Part shown: piece after piece, positions 1-6,593 of the stretch
How the letters are laid out: each line of letters begins with the position of its first letter
How positions within the stretch are numbered: the first letter of the stretch is position 1
Source of the DNA: Methylophilaceae bacterium UBA6140
GTDB lineage: Bacteria; Pseudomonadota; Gammaproteobacteria; Burkholderiales; Methylophilaceae
Assembly: GCA_002423265.1 (NCBI GenBank)
Contig: DIVE01000029.1
Coordinates: 1,177 to 22,666 of the forward strand
Direction of reading: 5' to 3'
Length of the DNA: 21,490 bases
Notes under the pieces: model-generated
Told to the model about the DNA's origin: nothing
The model's database searches: none
Seen by the model: the letters and a program-made list of their open reading frames with translations, nothing else
Translations under genes and position numbers: made by a program

Positions 1-23
1 GGAATGGATATAGATTGAGTCAA

Positions 24-52
24 ATCTTATCAAGAATAATTCTTATTCGCAA
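24..52 (-). promoter_or_regulatory. Fur-box-like element within a possible leftward promoter
   Basis: Bases 29-47 read ATCAAGAATAATTCTTATT, which matches the classical Fur-box form AATGAGAATnATTCTCATT at 14 of 18 defined positions. It includes a 13-base inverted repeat (AAGAAT-A-ATTCTT, 32-44). On the minus strand a -35-like TTGCGA (52-47) and a -10-like TAAGAT (29-24) are 17 bp apart, with the repeat filling the spacer. This would control a gene to the left of the window. Each hexamer is only 4/6, so the promoter is inferred and the repeat is what is seen. Confidence 0.35.
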
Positions 53-108
53 GAAATGAATTGAGGCGGACTGTCACTGCGTGTGCAGGGCGTCGCCATG
101 TTTTGGCG

Positions 109-185
109 TGTCACTGCGAGCACGCAAGTGCGCGGCAGCCCAGTCAAATGTCACTGCGAGCACGCAAGTGCGCGGCAGTCCAGTC
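109..185. repeat. Two tandem copies of a 37-base repeat, 40-base period
   Basis: Copies at 109-145 and 149-185 start TGTCACTGCGAGCACGCAAG and differ by one base (CAGCCCAG versus CAGTCCAG). A degenerate start of a third copy (TGTCACTGCG) lies at 72-81. They resemble the short dispersed 'CACTGCGAG...CCAG' intergenic repeats of many proteobacterial genomes. They sit just past the 3' end of the helicase gene. Confidence 0.75.
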
Positions 186-214
186 GTTCAATCCAACGGC
201 TGGTTTTATCTTTG

Positions 215-246
215 CTGGATTGCTGCGGCGCTGCACGCCACGCAAT
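215..246. repeat. Degenerate inverted copy of the 109-185 repeat
   Basis: CTGGATTGCTGCGGCGC and the following bases are an imperfect reverse complement of the end of the upstream repeat unit (GCGCGGCAGTCCAG). Transcripts across 165-235 could therefore fold into a long imperfect hairpin just downstream of the helicase stop codon at 281. This could act in termination or mRNA stability, but that role is inferred. Confidence 0.45.
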
Positions 247-280
247 AACTGAGTTCCGCACCCGCATGACATCAACCGAA

Positions 281-2242
281 TTAATCGGCGTTTTCGCTGA
301 CAACTTTCTCTGCCGTTTCATCACCGGCAAAAAAACCTTGCACATCAGCAAGCGCGCGCGTTCTTTTGAACGGCGGCAAACTCTGCCAAACCCTTCTGCC
401 ATAAGGCTTGCTGATCAGTCGCGGGTCGCAGATCATCAGCACACCGCGATCCGTCTCGTCGCGGATCAAACGGCCAGCACCCTGTTTGAGGGTGATAACG
501 GCATACGGCAACTGGTATTCCATGAAGGCGTTTTTGCCTTCGGCATTCATCTTGTCGATGCGGGCGGCGAGCACCGGGTCGTCCGGCGGCGCGAACGGAA
601 GCTTATCGATGATGACGGCGGAAAGCGCTTCGCCGCGCACGTCCACGCCTTCCCAGAAGCTCTGCGAGCCCACCAGCACGGCATTGCCCAGCTTGCGGAA
701 ACGCTCCAGCAACTCGGTGCGCGAGCTTTCGCCCTGAATCAGCAACGGGTACTCCATACCTTGCTCGGCAAAGGCATCCTTCAATAAAGCGTGCACCTCG
801 CGCATCGCCCGCAGGCTGGTGCACAAGACAAAAGCGCGGCCCCGGCTGGCCTGTATCACCGGCAGCGCGGCGGCGGCCACAGAGGCGGTGTAGGCGCTGC
901 TGTTCGGCTCCGGCATCTCCGGCGGCACATAAAGCAGGGCCTGCTGGTCGTAATTGAATGGGCTGCTCCAGTAGCCGGTGGTCGCATCTGCAAGCCCCAT
1001 CTGCGCCAGGTAATGACTGAAATCGTTGCGCACGGCCAACGTGGCCGAGGTAAAAATCCAGGCGCGCGGCTGCGCGTTGAGCTGCTTGCCGAAGGTTTCC
1101 GCCACCGACAGCGGCGTCGCATGCAACTGTACCGATTGCGTGAACACCTCAACCCAGCGCACCAGATTGGCGTTCTCCGCCGCGTGCCAGCGCTGCAATT
1201 GCTCAATCAGCACCAGGCTACGCTCGTAACAATTCTCCAGCGCCGGGTCGCGTGCGGCCTGGGTTTCCAGCACCGCGCTGAGTGCTTTCAGCTTTTCCTG
1301 CACGGTATCGTAGGCGTTATCGAAATTCTTCAAGGCCAGCGCCTTCTGCACCGGCATGCGCGCGCCCTCGTAGGCAAAAATCAGACGAAAATCGCGCACC
1401 GCCTTTTCCAGCGCGGCGGTCGCCTCCGGCAGCGCCAGGCAATCCTTGGCGGTAGTGATGAACTCGGCATGCGAGTCGCGCGCAAGCTCCATCAGCTGGC
1501 TGGTGGAAACATCCTCGCCGAAAAACAAACCCGCCACTTCCGGCAACTGGTGCGCCTCGTCGAACACGACGGTGTTGGCGGAAGGCAGCAACTCGGAAAC
1601 ACCCTCGTCGCGCAACATGACATCGGCAAAGAAGAGATGATGATTCACCACCACCACATCCGCCGCCAGCGCCCGCTTGCGCGCCTCCATCACAAAGCAC
1701 TCCTTGTAGTGCGCGCACTCCTGGCCCATGCAATTGTCGCGGGTGGAAGTTACCGCCGGCCAGATCGTCGCGCTCTCCGGCACATCCGTCAGCTCGGCCT
1801 TGTCGCCCGTGGCGCTGTGCTCTGCAAACGCGCGGATCTTGTGTACATAATTCGCATCCTCGCGCGAAGCGAAGCGCCCCTCGCTCATCGCCCGCTCCAG
1901 ATGAAAATGGCACACATAATTGCTGCGCCCCTTCAGCATCGCCACCGTCACCGGCACCTTCAACGCATCGCGCACGGCGGGCAGATCGCGATTGAACAAC
2001 TGATCCTGCAAGGTCTTGGTACCGGTGGAAATAATCACCTTGCCGCCTGAAAGCAGCGCCGGCACCAAATAGGCAAACGTCTTGCCGGTGCCGGTGCCTG
2101 CCTCGGCCACCAACTGGCGGCTGTGCCGGATCGCCTCCCCGATTGCCTGCGCCATCTCCAGTTGCTGCGTGCGCATGCGATACCCGGGAATCAGCGCAGC
2201 CAGCGGCCCTTCAGGGGAAAAGAAGTGTTCGAGATCAGACAT
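281..2242 (-). CDS. yoaA: YoaA/DinG-family ATP-dependent Fe-S DNA helicase
   Basis: A 653-residue superfamily 2 helicase of the XPD/DinG/YoaA group, which unwinds DNA 5'-3' during repair of damaged or stalled forks. Visible motifs in order are Walker A EAGTGTGKT (47-55), four cysteines spaced as a 4Fe-4S cluster (C111, C171, C176, C182), the DEAH box (228-231), and motif VI QGAGRLIR (587-594). The absence of the extra N-terminal part of DinG and the overall length favour YoaA. The ATG at 2242 is the first base after the integrase reading frame: the integrase TGA and this ATG share one base (TGATG), so translation is probably coupled. E. coli YoaA works with the clamp-loader subunit HolC. Placement behind an integron integrase is unusual. 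The helicase call is firm; YoaA versus another DinG-like paralogue is less so. Confidence 0.93.
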   Translation of the reverse strand: MSDLEHFFSPEGPLAALIPGYRMRTQQLEMAQAIGEAIRHSRQLVAEAGTGTGKTFAYLVPALLSGGKVIISTGTKTLQDQLFNRDLPAVRDALKVPVTVAMLKGRSNYVCHFHLERAMSEGRFASREDANYVHKIRAFAEHSATGDKAELTDVPESATIWPAVTSTRDNCMGQECAHYKECFVMEARKRALAADVVVVNHHLFFADVMLRDEGVSELLPSANTVVFDEAHQLPEVAGLFFGEDVSTSQLMELARDSHAEFITTAKDCLALPEATAALEKAVRDFRLIFAYEGARMPVQKALALKNFDNAYDTVQEKLKALSAVLETQAARDPALENCYERSLVLIEQLQRWHAAENANLVRWVEVFTQSVQLHATPLSVAETFGKQLNAQPRAWIFTSATLAVRNDFSHYLAQMGLADATTGYWSSPFNYDQQALLYVPPEMPEPNSSAYTASVAAAALPVIQASRGRAFVLCTSLRAMREVHALLKDAFAEQGMEYPLLIQGESSRTELLERFRKLGNAVLVGSQSFWEGVDVRGEALSAVIIDKLPFAPPDDPVLAARIDKMNAEGKNAFMEYQLPYAVITLKQGAGRLIRDETDRGVLMICDPRLISKPYGRRVWQSLPPFKRTRALADVQGFFAGDETAEKVVSENAD

Positions 2243-3222
2243 CAGACCAGCACATCCAGTGGGCTGCTGACGCCACGCCCGCCCTTGTTCAACACATGGG
2301 TATAAATCATGGTGGTGCTCACATCCGAATGCCCTAATAACTCCTGCACGGTGCGAATATCATAGCCCCCTTCCAACAGATGCGTTGCGAAGCTGTGCCT
2401 GAGGGTATGCGGTGTTGCAGGCTTGGTGATTCCGGCATTTCTAACTGCCTGACGAATGGCACGTTGAATCGCCTGATCCTGCACATGATGACGACGTTCG
2501 ATATTCGTGCGCGGGTCTATGGAGCGTTTGGCCGACGGAAAAACATATTGCCAAGCCCAATCCTGTGCCGCACTCGGGTATTTTCTCTCAAGCGCATAGG
2601 GCAGATACACTGCGCCAAATCCTTCCTTCAAATCCTGATCATGCAAATGCTTTACTCTTTCCAAATGCTCACGTAACGGGTTCACCAAAGCCATCGGCAA
2701 CATGGTCACCCTATCCTTGAAACCCTTGCCATCCCGAATCAGAATCTCCTTGCGGCTTAAATCCAAATCTTTCACACGCAAACGTAATGCCTCGAGGATT
2801 CGCATGCCGGAACCATACAGCAAGCTCGCCACCAGCCAATGCGTGCCCTGCAACTGACCCAGCATTTTTTGCACCTCATCGCGCGTCAATACTACCGGCA
2901 AACGCTTGGGTACCTTGGCGCGCTCCACATTATCCAGCCAGGGCAACTCCACCCCAAGTACCTGTTTGTATAAAAACAACAGCGCACTCTTGGCCTGATT
3001 TTGCGTTGATGAAGAAACATTGCCGTTCACCGCAAGATGCGTCAAAAACTGCTCAACCTCAGGCGCACCCAGGTCTTTGGGGTGGCGCTTGTCAAAATAG
3101 AGGATAAAGCGTTTAATCCAGTCAACATACGCCTGCTCGGTGCGAATACTGTAATGCTTGAGACGGATTTTCCCCCTGACCTGATCCAGCAATTTAGGGG
3201 ATGATTTTGATGAACTATTCAA
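2242..3222 (-). CDS. intI: Integron integrase (IntI-type tyrosine recombinase)
   Basis: A 326-residue tyrosine recombinase with catalytic residues R141 (in [13 protein letters not shown]), K166, H272 and R275 ([13 protein letters not shown]), H298 and nucleophile Y307. The segment at about 205-226 ([20 protein letters not shown]) is the extra helix found only in integron integrases, where it helps bind folded single-stranded attC sites. This separates it from XerC/D. The protein would recombine attC with attC and with attI. The start is inferred to be TTG at 3222: a stop lies five codons upstream, no ATG is available, and no clear Shine-Dalgarno is seen, suggesting low expression. No CTGT-N8-ACAG LexA box is seen upstream, unlike many intI genes. 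The gene points away from the cassettes, as usual, and overlaps the helicase gene by one base. Confidence 0.95.
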   Translation of the reverse strand: MNSSSKSSPKLLDQVRGKIRLKHYSIRTEQAYVDWIKRFILYFDKRHPKDLGAPEVEQFLTHLAVNGNVSSSTQNQAKSALLFLYKQVLGVELPWLDNVERAKVPKRLPVVLTRDEVQKMLGQLQGTHWLVASLLYGSGMRILEALRLRVKDLDLSRKEILIRDGKGFKDRVTMLPMALVNPLREHLERVKHLHDQDLKEGFGAVYLPYALERKYPSAAQDWAWQYVFPSAKRSIDPRTNIERRHHVQDQAIQRAIRQAVRNAGITKPATPHTLRHSFATHLLEGGYDIRTVQELLGHSDVSTTMIYTHVLNKGGRGVSSPLDVLV

Positions 3223-3350
3223 AACAAATAGGATGTACTAAATTTTATTAGTAGCATGATTATAATGAAATTAATATTTATTCGTACCAGTTTATTATCT
3301 TTTTTGACGCTTTGCAAGGCGTCAATTAGGATGGCTACTTTAAGTTGGGC
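3223..3350. other. attI site region with core GTTGGGC at 3344-3350
   Basis: The stretch from the intI start to 3340 is visibly AT-rich and ends in GTTGGGC, a GTTRRRY core. The 11 bases at 3344-3354 (GTTGGGCCTCA) are the exact reverse complement of 3757-3767, the R'' side of the first attC. This fixes the insertion point at 3344/3345. A nearly perfect inverted repeat (TTGACGC ... GCGTCAA, 3304-3325) just upstream may be an integrase-binding or regulatory element. The extent of attI on the intI side is inferred. Confidence 0.8.
3304..3332 (+). promoter_or_regulatory. Candidate cassette promoter Pc
   Basis: TTGACG (3304-3309, 5/6 to consensus) and TAGGAT (3327-3332, 4/6) are separated by exactly 17 bp and point into the cassette array. 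The predicted transcript start is about 3339, just before the attI cut point. The -35 and most of the spacer lie inside the 22-base inverted repeat at 3304-3325, so a protein bound there, perhaps IntI, would block the promoter. The reverse strand of the repeat offers TTGACG (3325-3320) with GATAAT (3299-3294) at a long 20-bp spacing, a weaker candidate for intI. Confidence 0.5.
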
Positions 3351-3353
3351 CTC

Positions 3354-3824
3354 ATGTTCGCAAAGCCGTTGCCGCGTTGCCTTCGGTTTTTGCTGCGGTG
3401 CGGTGCATCGCGAACGGTATGCGCTGAGCGTGCGCAAAACGCATATCATTGCGGCATGCGTTTTTCCATCCCATTGTTGAGTGTGAACCCACCGGCAATC
3501 AGTTGGTGGAGCGCGCCTGAGTGCGCGCGAAAGGCTTATGGGCAGCGCCTGCACTTGTCCAGCGTATGTCTGAGCCGGATGGCAAAAGCAATTTGTGGTG
3601 GTGCCGCGCCTAAACGGCGCGGATATTGCGCGGCTCACCATCGCGGGCCGCTGCTGGCGTCGTCGCGCGCGGCCGGAAGAATAATTTCAACTGCTTTTGT
3701 CGTCGCGCACGGCCGAAATTCGCCGAGTTCAATTGCTCGTGGTCTCGTGCAGCCGCTGAGGCCCAACCCTGCGTTCGAGCGGACCTGCGCGAAAAGCCGC
3801 GCAGGCCTCTCAACTCCACGTTAG
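3354..3824 (+). CDS. Unrecognised ORF filling cassette 1, possibly not a gene
   Basis: A 156-codon frame opens with ATG ten bases past the attI cut point and runs through the whole attC, ending at the TAG inside the R' box. Its last ~20 residues (NPAFERTCAKSRAG...) are simply translated attC sequence. The rest is rich in Arg, Cys, Ala and Ser, has no domain I recognise, and overlaps open frames on the other strand. No Shine-Dalgarno precedes it. The cassette may instead be non-coding. Position and direction fit a cassette gene, composition does not, so it is listed at low confidence. Confidence 0.2.
   Translation: MFAKPLPRCLRFLLRCGASRTVCAERAQNAYHCGMRFSIPLLSVNPPAISWWSAPECARKAYGQRLHLSSVCLSRMAKAICGGAAPKRRGYCAAHHRGPLLASSRAAGRIISTAFVVAHGRNSPSSIARGLVQPLRPNPAFERTCAKSRAGLSTPR
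3659..3717. repeat. Short direct repeat inside cassette 1
   Basis: GTCGTCGCGCGCGGCCG at 3659-3675 recurs as GTCGTCGCGCACGGCCG at 3699-3715, 40 bases apart, with one difference. It lies within the otherwise unassigned cassette 1. No function is apparent. Confidence 0.5.
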
Positions 3825-3826
3825 CT
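3761..3826 (+). other. attC site of cassette 1
   Basis: R'' is GCCCAAC (3761-3767) and R' is GTTAGCT (3820-3826). The centre folds as CCTGCGCG-loop-CGCGCAGG, with imperfect flanking arms leaving unpaired bases as in normal attC sites. It shares a 22-base identical run with the attC at 6477-6542, which suggests a common cassette pool. Confidence 0.9.
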
Positions 3827-3840
3827 TCTTGGAGTAATTG

Positions 3841-4647
3841 ATGGGCTGGGTCTTTCAAGGGAATCCGAAGACATTCGATATTGACGACTACTTGTCCCGA
3901 TATCCCGAACTCATCTATTGGCGAACGCCTCGTTACGCCGCAGACATTGCTATCGGGGATCGCGCATTCCTCTGGCGTGCTGGCAAAAAATCGGGTGCAA
4001 TTGCGATCGGTGTCGTGGTTGAATCGCCGACACCTGCCAGTCGCGTACAGCACCCGGAAGCGCTAGGAGATGATCTTTGGATCGCAGAGCGACCTGACCC
4101 GGCTGAGAACAAGACAGGCATCCGAATTGAGGAGCTTCGTATCTCGCCATCCGAGATGGCGCCTCGAAATCTGGTGAAGGCAGATTCTCTACTTGCCACG
4201 ACCACGCTCATCACCATGCCAAATGGCACGGTTTTTAGGTTGTCAGCACAAGAGACAGAGGCGTTGGAAAAGCTCTGGGGTTTCTCATCGGCGCTCGTTG
4301 GAGCATCGTCGGCATCTGAGGGCGAGCGCAAGCTCAGGGCACATTATGTCCGCGAACGGTCACCCAGACTTCGGGCCGATAAAGTCGCGGCGTTCCGTTC
4401 TGAGCACGGGCATCTACGGTGCGAGATATGCGGCCATACCGAGGTTGGCATGTATCCACCACCCTTCGGCGACAAAATGTTTGAGGTTCATCATCGCGCT
4501 CCCTTGGCAAAGACCACTGAACCAATCCGCACGACATTGGCTGACCTCGCAGTTCTCTGTGCAAACTGCCACCGCTCCGTGCATTCAACCAAAGCTGTCG
4601 AGGACAACTACAAATGCTTAGTCAGTCACTTCGCGGAGCGGAGCTAA
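3841..4647 (+). CDS. EVE-HNH modification-dependent endonuclease (cassette 2)
   Basis: A 268-residue protein with an N-terminal EVE domain (about 1-140; WVFQGNP near the start, then YWRTPRYAADIAIGDRAFLW at 26-45). EVE domains are PUA-like and read modified bases. The C-terminal HNH nuclease (about 175-255) has zinc cysteines C194/C197 and C240/C243, the H217-H218 pair, and the CANCHRSVH ending. The same fusion is known in modification-dependent restriction enzymes such as VcaM4I, which cut DNA containing methylated cytosine, so defence against phage with modified DNA is the likely role. ATG at 3841 is chosen over TTG at 3838 because GGAG (3831-3834) is well spaced. The TAA stop (4645-4647) lies inside the R'' box. 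It is the first cassette with a clear gene, well placed for Pc transcription. Specificity is inferred. Confidence 0.88.
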   Translation: MGWVFQGNPKTFDIDDYLSRYPELIYWRTPRYAADIAIGDRAFLWRAGKKSGAIAIGVVVESPTPASRVQHPEALGDDLWIAERPDPAENKTGIRIEELRISPSEMAPRNLVKADSLLATTTLITMPNGTVFRLSAQETEALEKLWGFSSALVGASSASEGERKLRAHYVRERSPRLRADKVAAFRSEHGHLRCEICGHTEVGMYPPPFGDKMFEVHHRAPLAKTTEPIRTTLADLAVLCANCHRSVHSTKAVEDNYKCLVSHFAERS

Positions 4648-4709
4648 CAACAGGTTGCAGCCGACGTGCCCGCCTTCGGCGGTCACGGGGCTGAACCTGG
4701 GCGTTAGAC
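4642..4709 (+). other. attC site of cassette 2
   Basis: R'' is AGCTAAC (4642-4648) and R' is GTTAGAC (4703-4709). The stem is strong: CAGGTT pairs with AACCTG, CAGCC with GGCTG, and CGTGCCCGCC with GGCGGTCACG (one mismatch), around a three-base loop. The sequence is unlike the other attC sites here, so this cassette probably came from a different pool. Confidence 0.92.
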
Positions 4710-4717
4710 CCAGAAAT

Positions 4718-5542
4718 ATGACGACCCATCAACTTGATCTACTGGAGAACGCACTCGACAGCCTAGCTGAAGCATTGGCGAAATTTGAAGAGGGTGACGC
4801 GGGAGAATCGAAGGCATACAAGTTCGCCGTCTTACATATGGCGCACTTCATTGAGCTTGTTTTCAAACATCACATCGCCCAAAAGCATCCGCTGTTGATC
4901 TACAAGGATCCATTCGCGCAAAAAGTTGATAAGAACAAAACCATTACCCTTTGGGAGGCAGTGAATTTCATCAATAACGAGGCGGCCGATACAGTTTCCG
5001 CTGAATTTCGCACCGACTTGGAATGGCTAAAACGTCTAAGAAACGAAATCGAACACCACAAATTCACAATGGATGTGCCGCAGGTGCGCATCACAATGGG
5101 GCGGCTGTTCCGATCAGTACTTGAGTTTCTCGAAAACTACAGCGATGTTGAGATTGAATCTCATATTCCAGACCGCACAATGGAAACTTTCAAGGTGCTT
5201 TCGGACGAGTACGAATTCCGCCGCCGCGATGCCATCCGTGAGGCAGAAGAAGTCGAAGAAGCGAACACATCACACCACTACACGGGCGAAGAAGAGCCAC
5301 CTGCGAGGCTTGACTGCCCCAATTGTGACAACCCAACTCTAGTTATCAATGAAGACTCTGATACGGGCTATCGCTGCACATTCTGCGGAAACGAAGAGAG
5401 CGACGAGTTGCCCGCAGGGTGCGACATTTGCGGCGTTCAAACCACCCTTGGTGAACTCGTGTTTTGGGAAAACGAGGCCGGCCAAACAGAAGGTCGCTGC
5501 TACTACTGCTCAGGTAAATACCATGCTGAAAAGGATGACTAA
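4718..5542 (+). CDS. HEPN-domain protein with two C-terminal zinc ribbons (cassette 3)
   Basis: A 274-residue protein. Residues 1-140 are all-helical and contain LKRLRNEIEHHKF, with R108-N109 and H113 forming the Rx4H motif of HEPN domains. Many HEPN proteins are RNases in toxin-antitoxin, CRISPR and other defence systems. An acidic linker (about 165-197, rich in E) follows, then two zinc ribbons: C200/C203 with C220/C223, and C235/C238 with C261/C264. The ATG at 4718 is chosen because it is 14 bases past the cassette cut point; the frame extends upstream only through attC sequence. No partner antitoxin is in the cassette. An RNA-directed or ribosome-directed ribonuclease is a reasonable inference, with the ribbons giving nucleic-acid or protein recognition. 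Without a partner gene the role cannot be fixed. Expression probably depends on Pc or read-through, as only a weak ribosome site is seen. Confidence 0.75.
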   Translation: MTTHQLDLLENALDSLAEALAKFEEGDAGESKAYKFAVLHMAHFIELVFKHHIAQKHPLLIYKDPFAQKVDKNKTITLWEAVNFINNEAADTVSAEFRTDLEWLKRLRNEIEHHKFTMDVPQVRITMGRLFRSVLEFLENYSDVEIESHIPDRTMETFKVLSDEYEFRRRDAIREAEEVEEANTSHHYTGEEEPPARLDCPNCDNPTLVINEDSDTGYRCTFCGNEESDELPAGCDICGVQTTLGELVFWENEAGQTEGRCYYCSGKYHAEKDD

Positions 5543-5548
5543 ATCTGG

Positions 5549-5611
5549 GTCTAACCCTACGCTCAAGCGGGACTGCGCAAAAGCGCGCAGCCCCTTAGCT
5601 CCACGTTGGGC
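5549..5611 (+). other. attC site of cassette 3
   Basis: R'' is GTCTAAC (5549-5555) and R' is GTTGGGC (5605-5611). The 11 bases at 5545-5555 are the exact reverse complement of the start of cassette 3 (4703-4713). The central stem is CTGCGC / GCGCAG around an A-rich loop. The core resembles those of cassettes 1 and 4. Confidence 0.92.
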
Positions 5612-5620
5612 GTCTTAGAC

Positions 5621-6466
5621 ATGCCTTCGATCCGAGATAACTTTCCTAAAGTAGTCGTCGATGCGCTTGGAAAGCGCGCTGCTTTCATTTGTTCTAACCC
5701 AAATTGTCGGGCGCAAACCCTGGCGCCATCCGATAGTGAGCCAGCGAAATATCTGTACATTGGGAAAGCCGCCCATATCTGCGCCGCAGCTGAAGGTGGG
5801 CCTCGCTATAAGAGGGAAATGGCAGCAGCGGAGCGCGCCGGGATCGGGAATGCAATATTCCTCTGCAGCGGATGTGCAGACATGATCGACAAGAACAACG
5901 GGGCCGACTTCCCGGAAGCGATGCTCCGACAGTGGAAGGCAGACCACGAAAACTGGGTTGCACAGAACCTAAACAAACGAGGAACTGGTGTCGGGGGCGA
6001 CGGAGGTGGAGGAACAATCATAGGTAACCGCGGGACGGTCATCGGTGGTCGGGGTGGCGACGGGGGTGTGAGCGGTATTGGTGGCAAAGGTGGTAGCGGC
6101 TTCATCCACGGTGATGAGGGGCTAATCATCGGTGGCGATGGCGGCAGCGCAGCTACAGCCGATGGGCGCGGCGGTCGTGGAGCACGCGGACCTACCGAGC
6201 GCATCGGCTTTCCGACAGAAATGTGGGGCTATGGTCGTGGTGGATCGGCACCTAATCACCCGGAGTACGACCGCCGGATCGACTTGTTGATCCACATCCG
6301 AAACGAATACTTGTCACGGTTCCCTAGCGATGCACCATTCATACAGGCCGGGATAGATTCCGTTCCTATCGACTGGATCAACCAGCGACTTGCTGAGATG
6401 TCTGAACCGTGGACTGTGAAACATGGCGACCGGGGTTACGTATTGCCGGCCCTCGAAGCGCCATGA
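5621..6466 (+). CDS. HNH-like nuclease domain joined by a Gly-rich segment to a C-terminal module (cassette 4)
   Basis: A 281-residue protein in three parts. Residues 1-118 look like the HNH module that also forms the nuclease part of CBASS Cap5-type effectors: C24/C29, IGKAAHI with H52, a GGPRY turn, N77, then LCSGC (C82, C85) and MID, ending in LRQWKADHE. The usual CH after the last cysteine is CA here, so metal binding may be altered. Residues 121-190 are about half glycine in GG-x-GG blocks, with no cysteine or tryptophan. Residues 205-281 are a folded-looking C-terminal unit (EYDRRIDLLIHIRNEYLSRFP, then DWINQRLAEMSEPWTV). The ATG at 5621 is 15 bases past the cassette cut point. A DNA-cutting defence effector is inferred; the trigger is unknown. 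The opposite strand shows an artefactual proline-rich frame. Confidence 0.65.
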   Translation: MPSIRDNFPKVVVDALGKRAAFICSNPNCRAQTLAPSDSEPAKYLYIGKAAHICAAAEGGPRYKREMAAAERAGIGNAIFLCSGCADMIDKNNGADFPEAMLRQWKADHENWVAQNLNKRGTGVGGDGGGGTIIGNRGTVIGGRGGDGGVSGIGGKGGSGFIHGDEGLIIGGDGGSAATADGRGGRGARGPTERIGFPTEMWGYGRGGSAPNHPEYDRRIDLLIHIRNEYLSRFPSDAPFIQAGIDSVPIDWINQRLAEMSEPWTVKHGDRGYVLPALEAP

Positions 6467-6476
6467 GCTACAAGTC

Positions 6477-6542
6477 GCCCAACCCGGCAGTCGAGCGGAC
6501 CTGCGCGAAAAGGCGCGCAGGCCGGTTACTTCTACGTTAGAG
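6477..6542 (+). other. attC site of cassette 4
   Basis: R'' is GCCCAAC (6477-6483) and R' is GTTAGAG (6536-6542). The stem CCTGCGCG / CGCGCAGG closes a short loop, and the core is nearly identical to the attC at 3761-3826. The R'' complements the first 8 bases at the start of cassette 4 (GTTGGGCG at 5605). Confidence 0.92.
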
Positions 6543-6557
6543 CACAACTAGACAATC

Positions 6558-6593
6558 TTGACTTCTGCGCCATAAAGGTATAATTTATATACC
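6558..6593 (+). promoter_or_regulatory. brnTA promoter with an inverted repeat over the -10
   Basis: TTGACT (6558-6563) and a perfect TATAAT (6579-6584) are 15 bp apart. The -10 lies inside GGTATAATTTATATACC (6577-6593), a repeat with 6-base arms ending directly at the brnT ATG. The expected transcript start (about 6591) leaves almost no leader. The arrangement suits autorepression by BrnA, as known for BrnTA. This cassette thus has its own promoter and does not need Pc. Confidence 0.65.

Noticed and set aside
83..2050. Long + strand frames at 83-787 and 791-2050
   Set aside because: They are antisense to the helicase gene, which has full helicase motifs; their translations show no domain.
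3238..3266. TATAAT at 3261-3266 as the Pc -10 box
   Set aside because: No -35-like hexamer at 16-18 bp upstream; the pair at 3304/3327 is much better.
3219..3641. Minus-strand 140-codon frame across attI and cassette 1
   Set aside because: It crosses the attI cut point, so it could not be a stable gene, and has no recognisable domain.
5806..6204. Proline-rich minus-strand frame
   Set aside because: It is the complement of the glycine-rich segment of cassette 4 and faces against the cassette direction.
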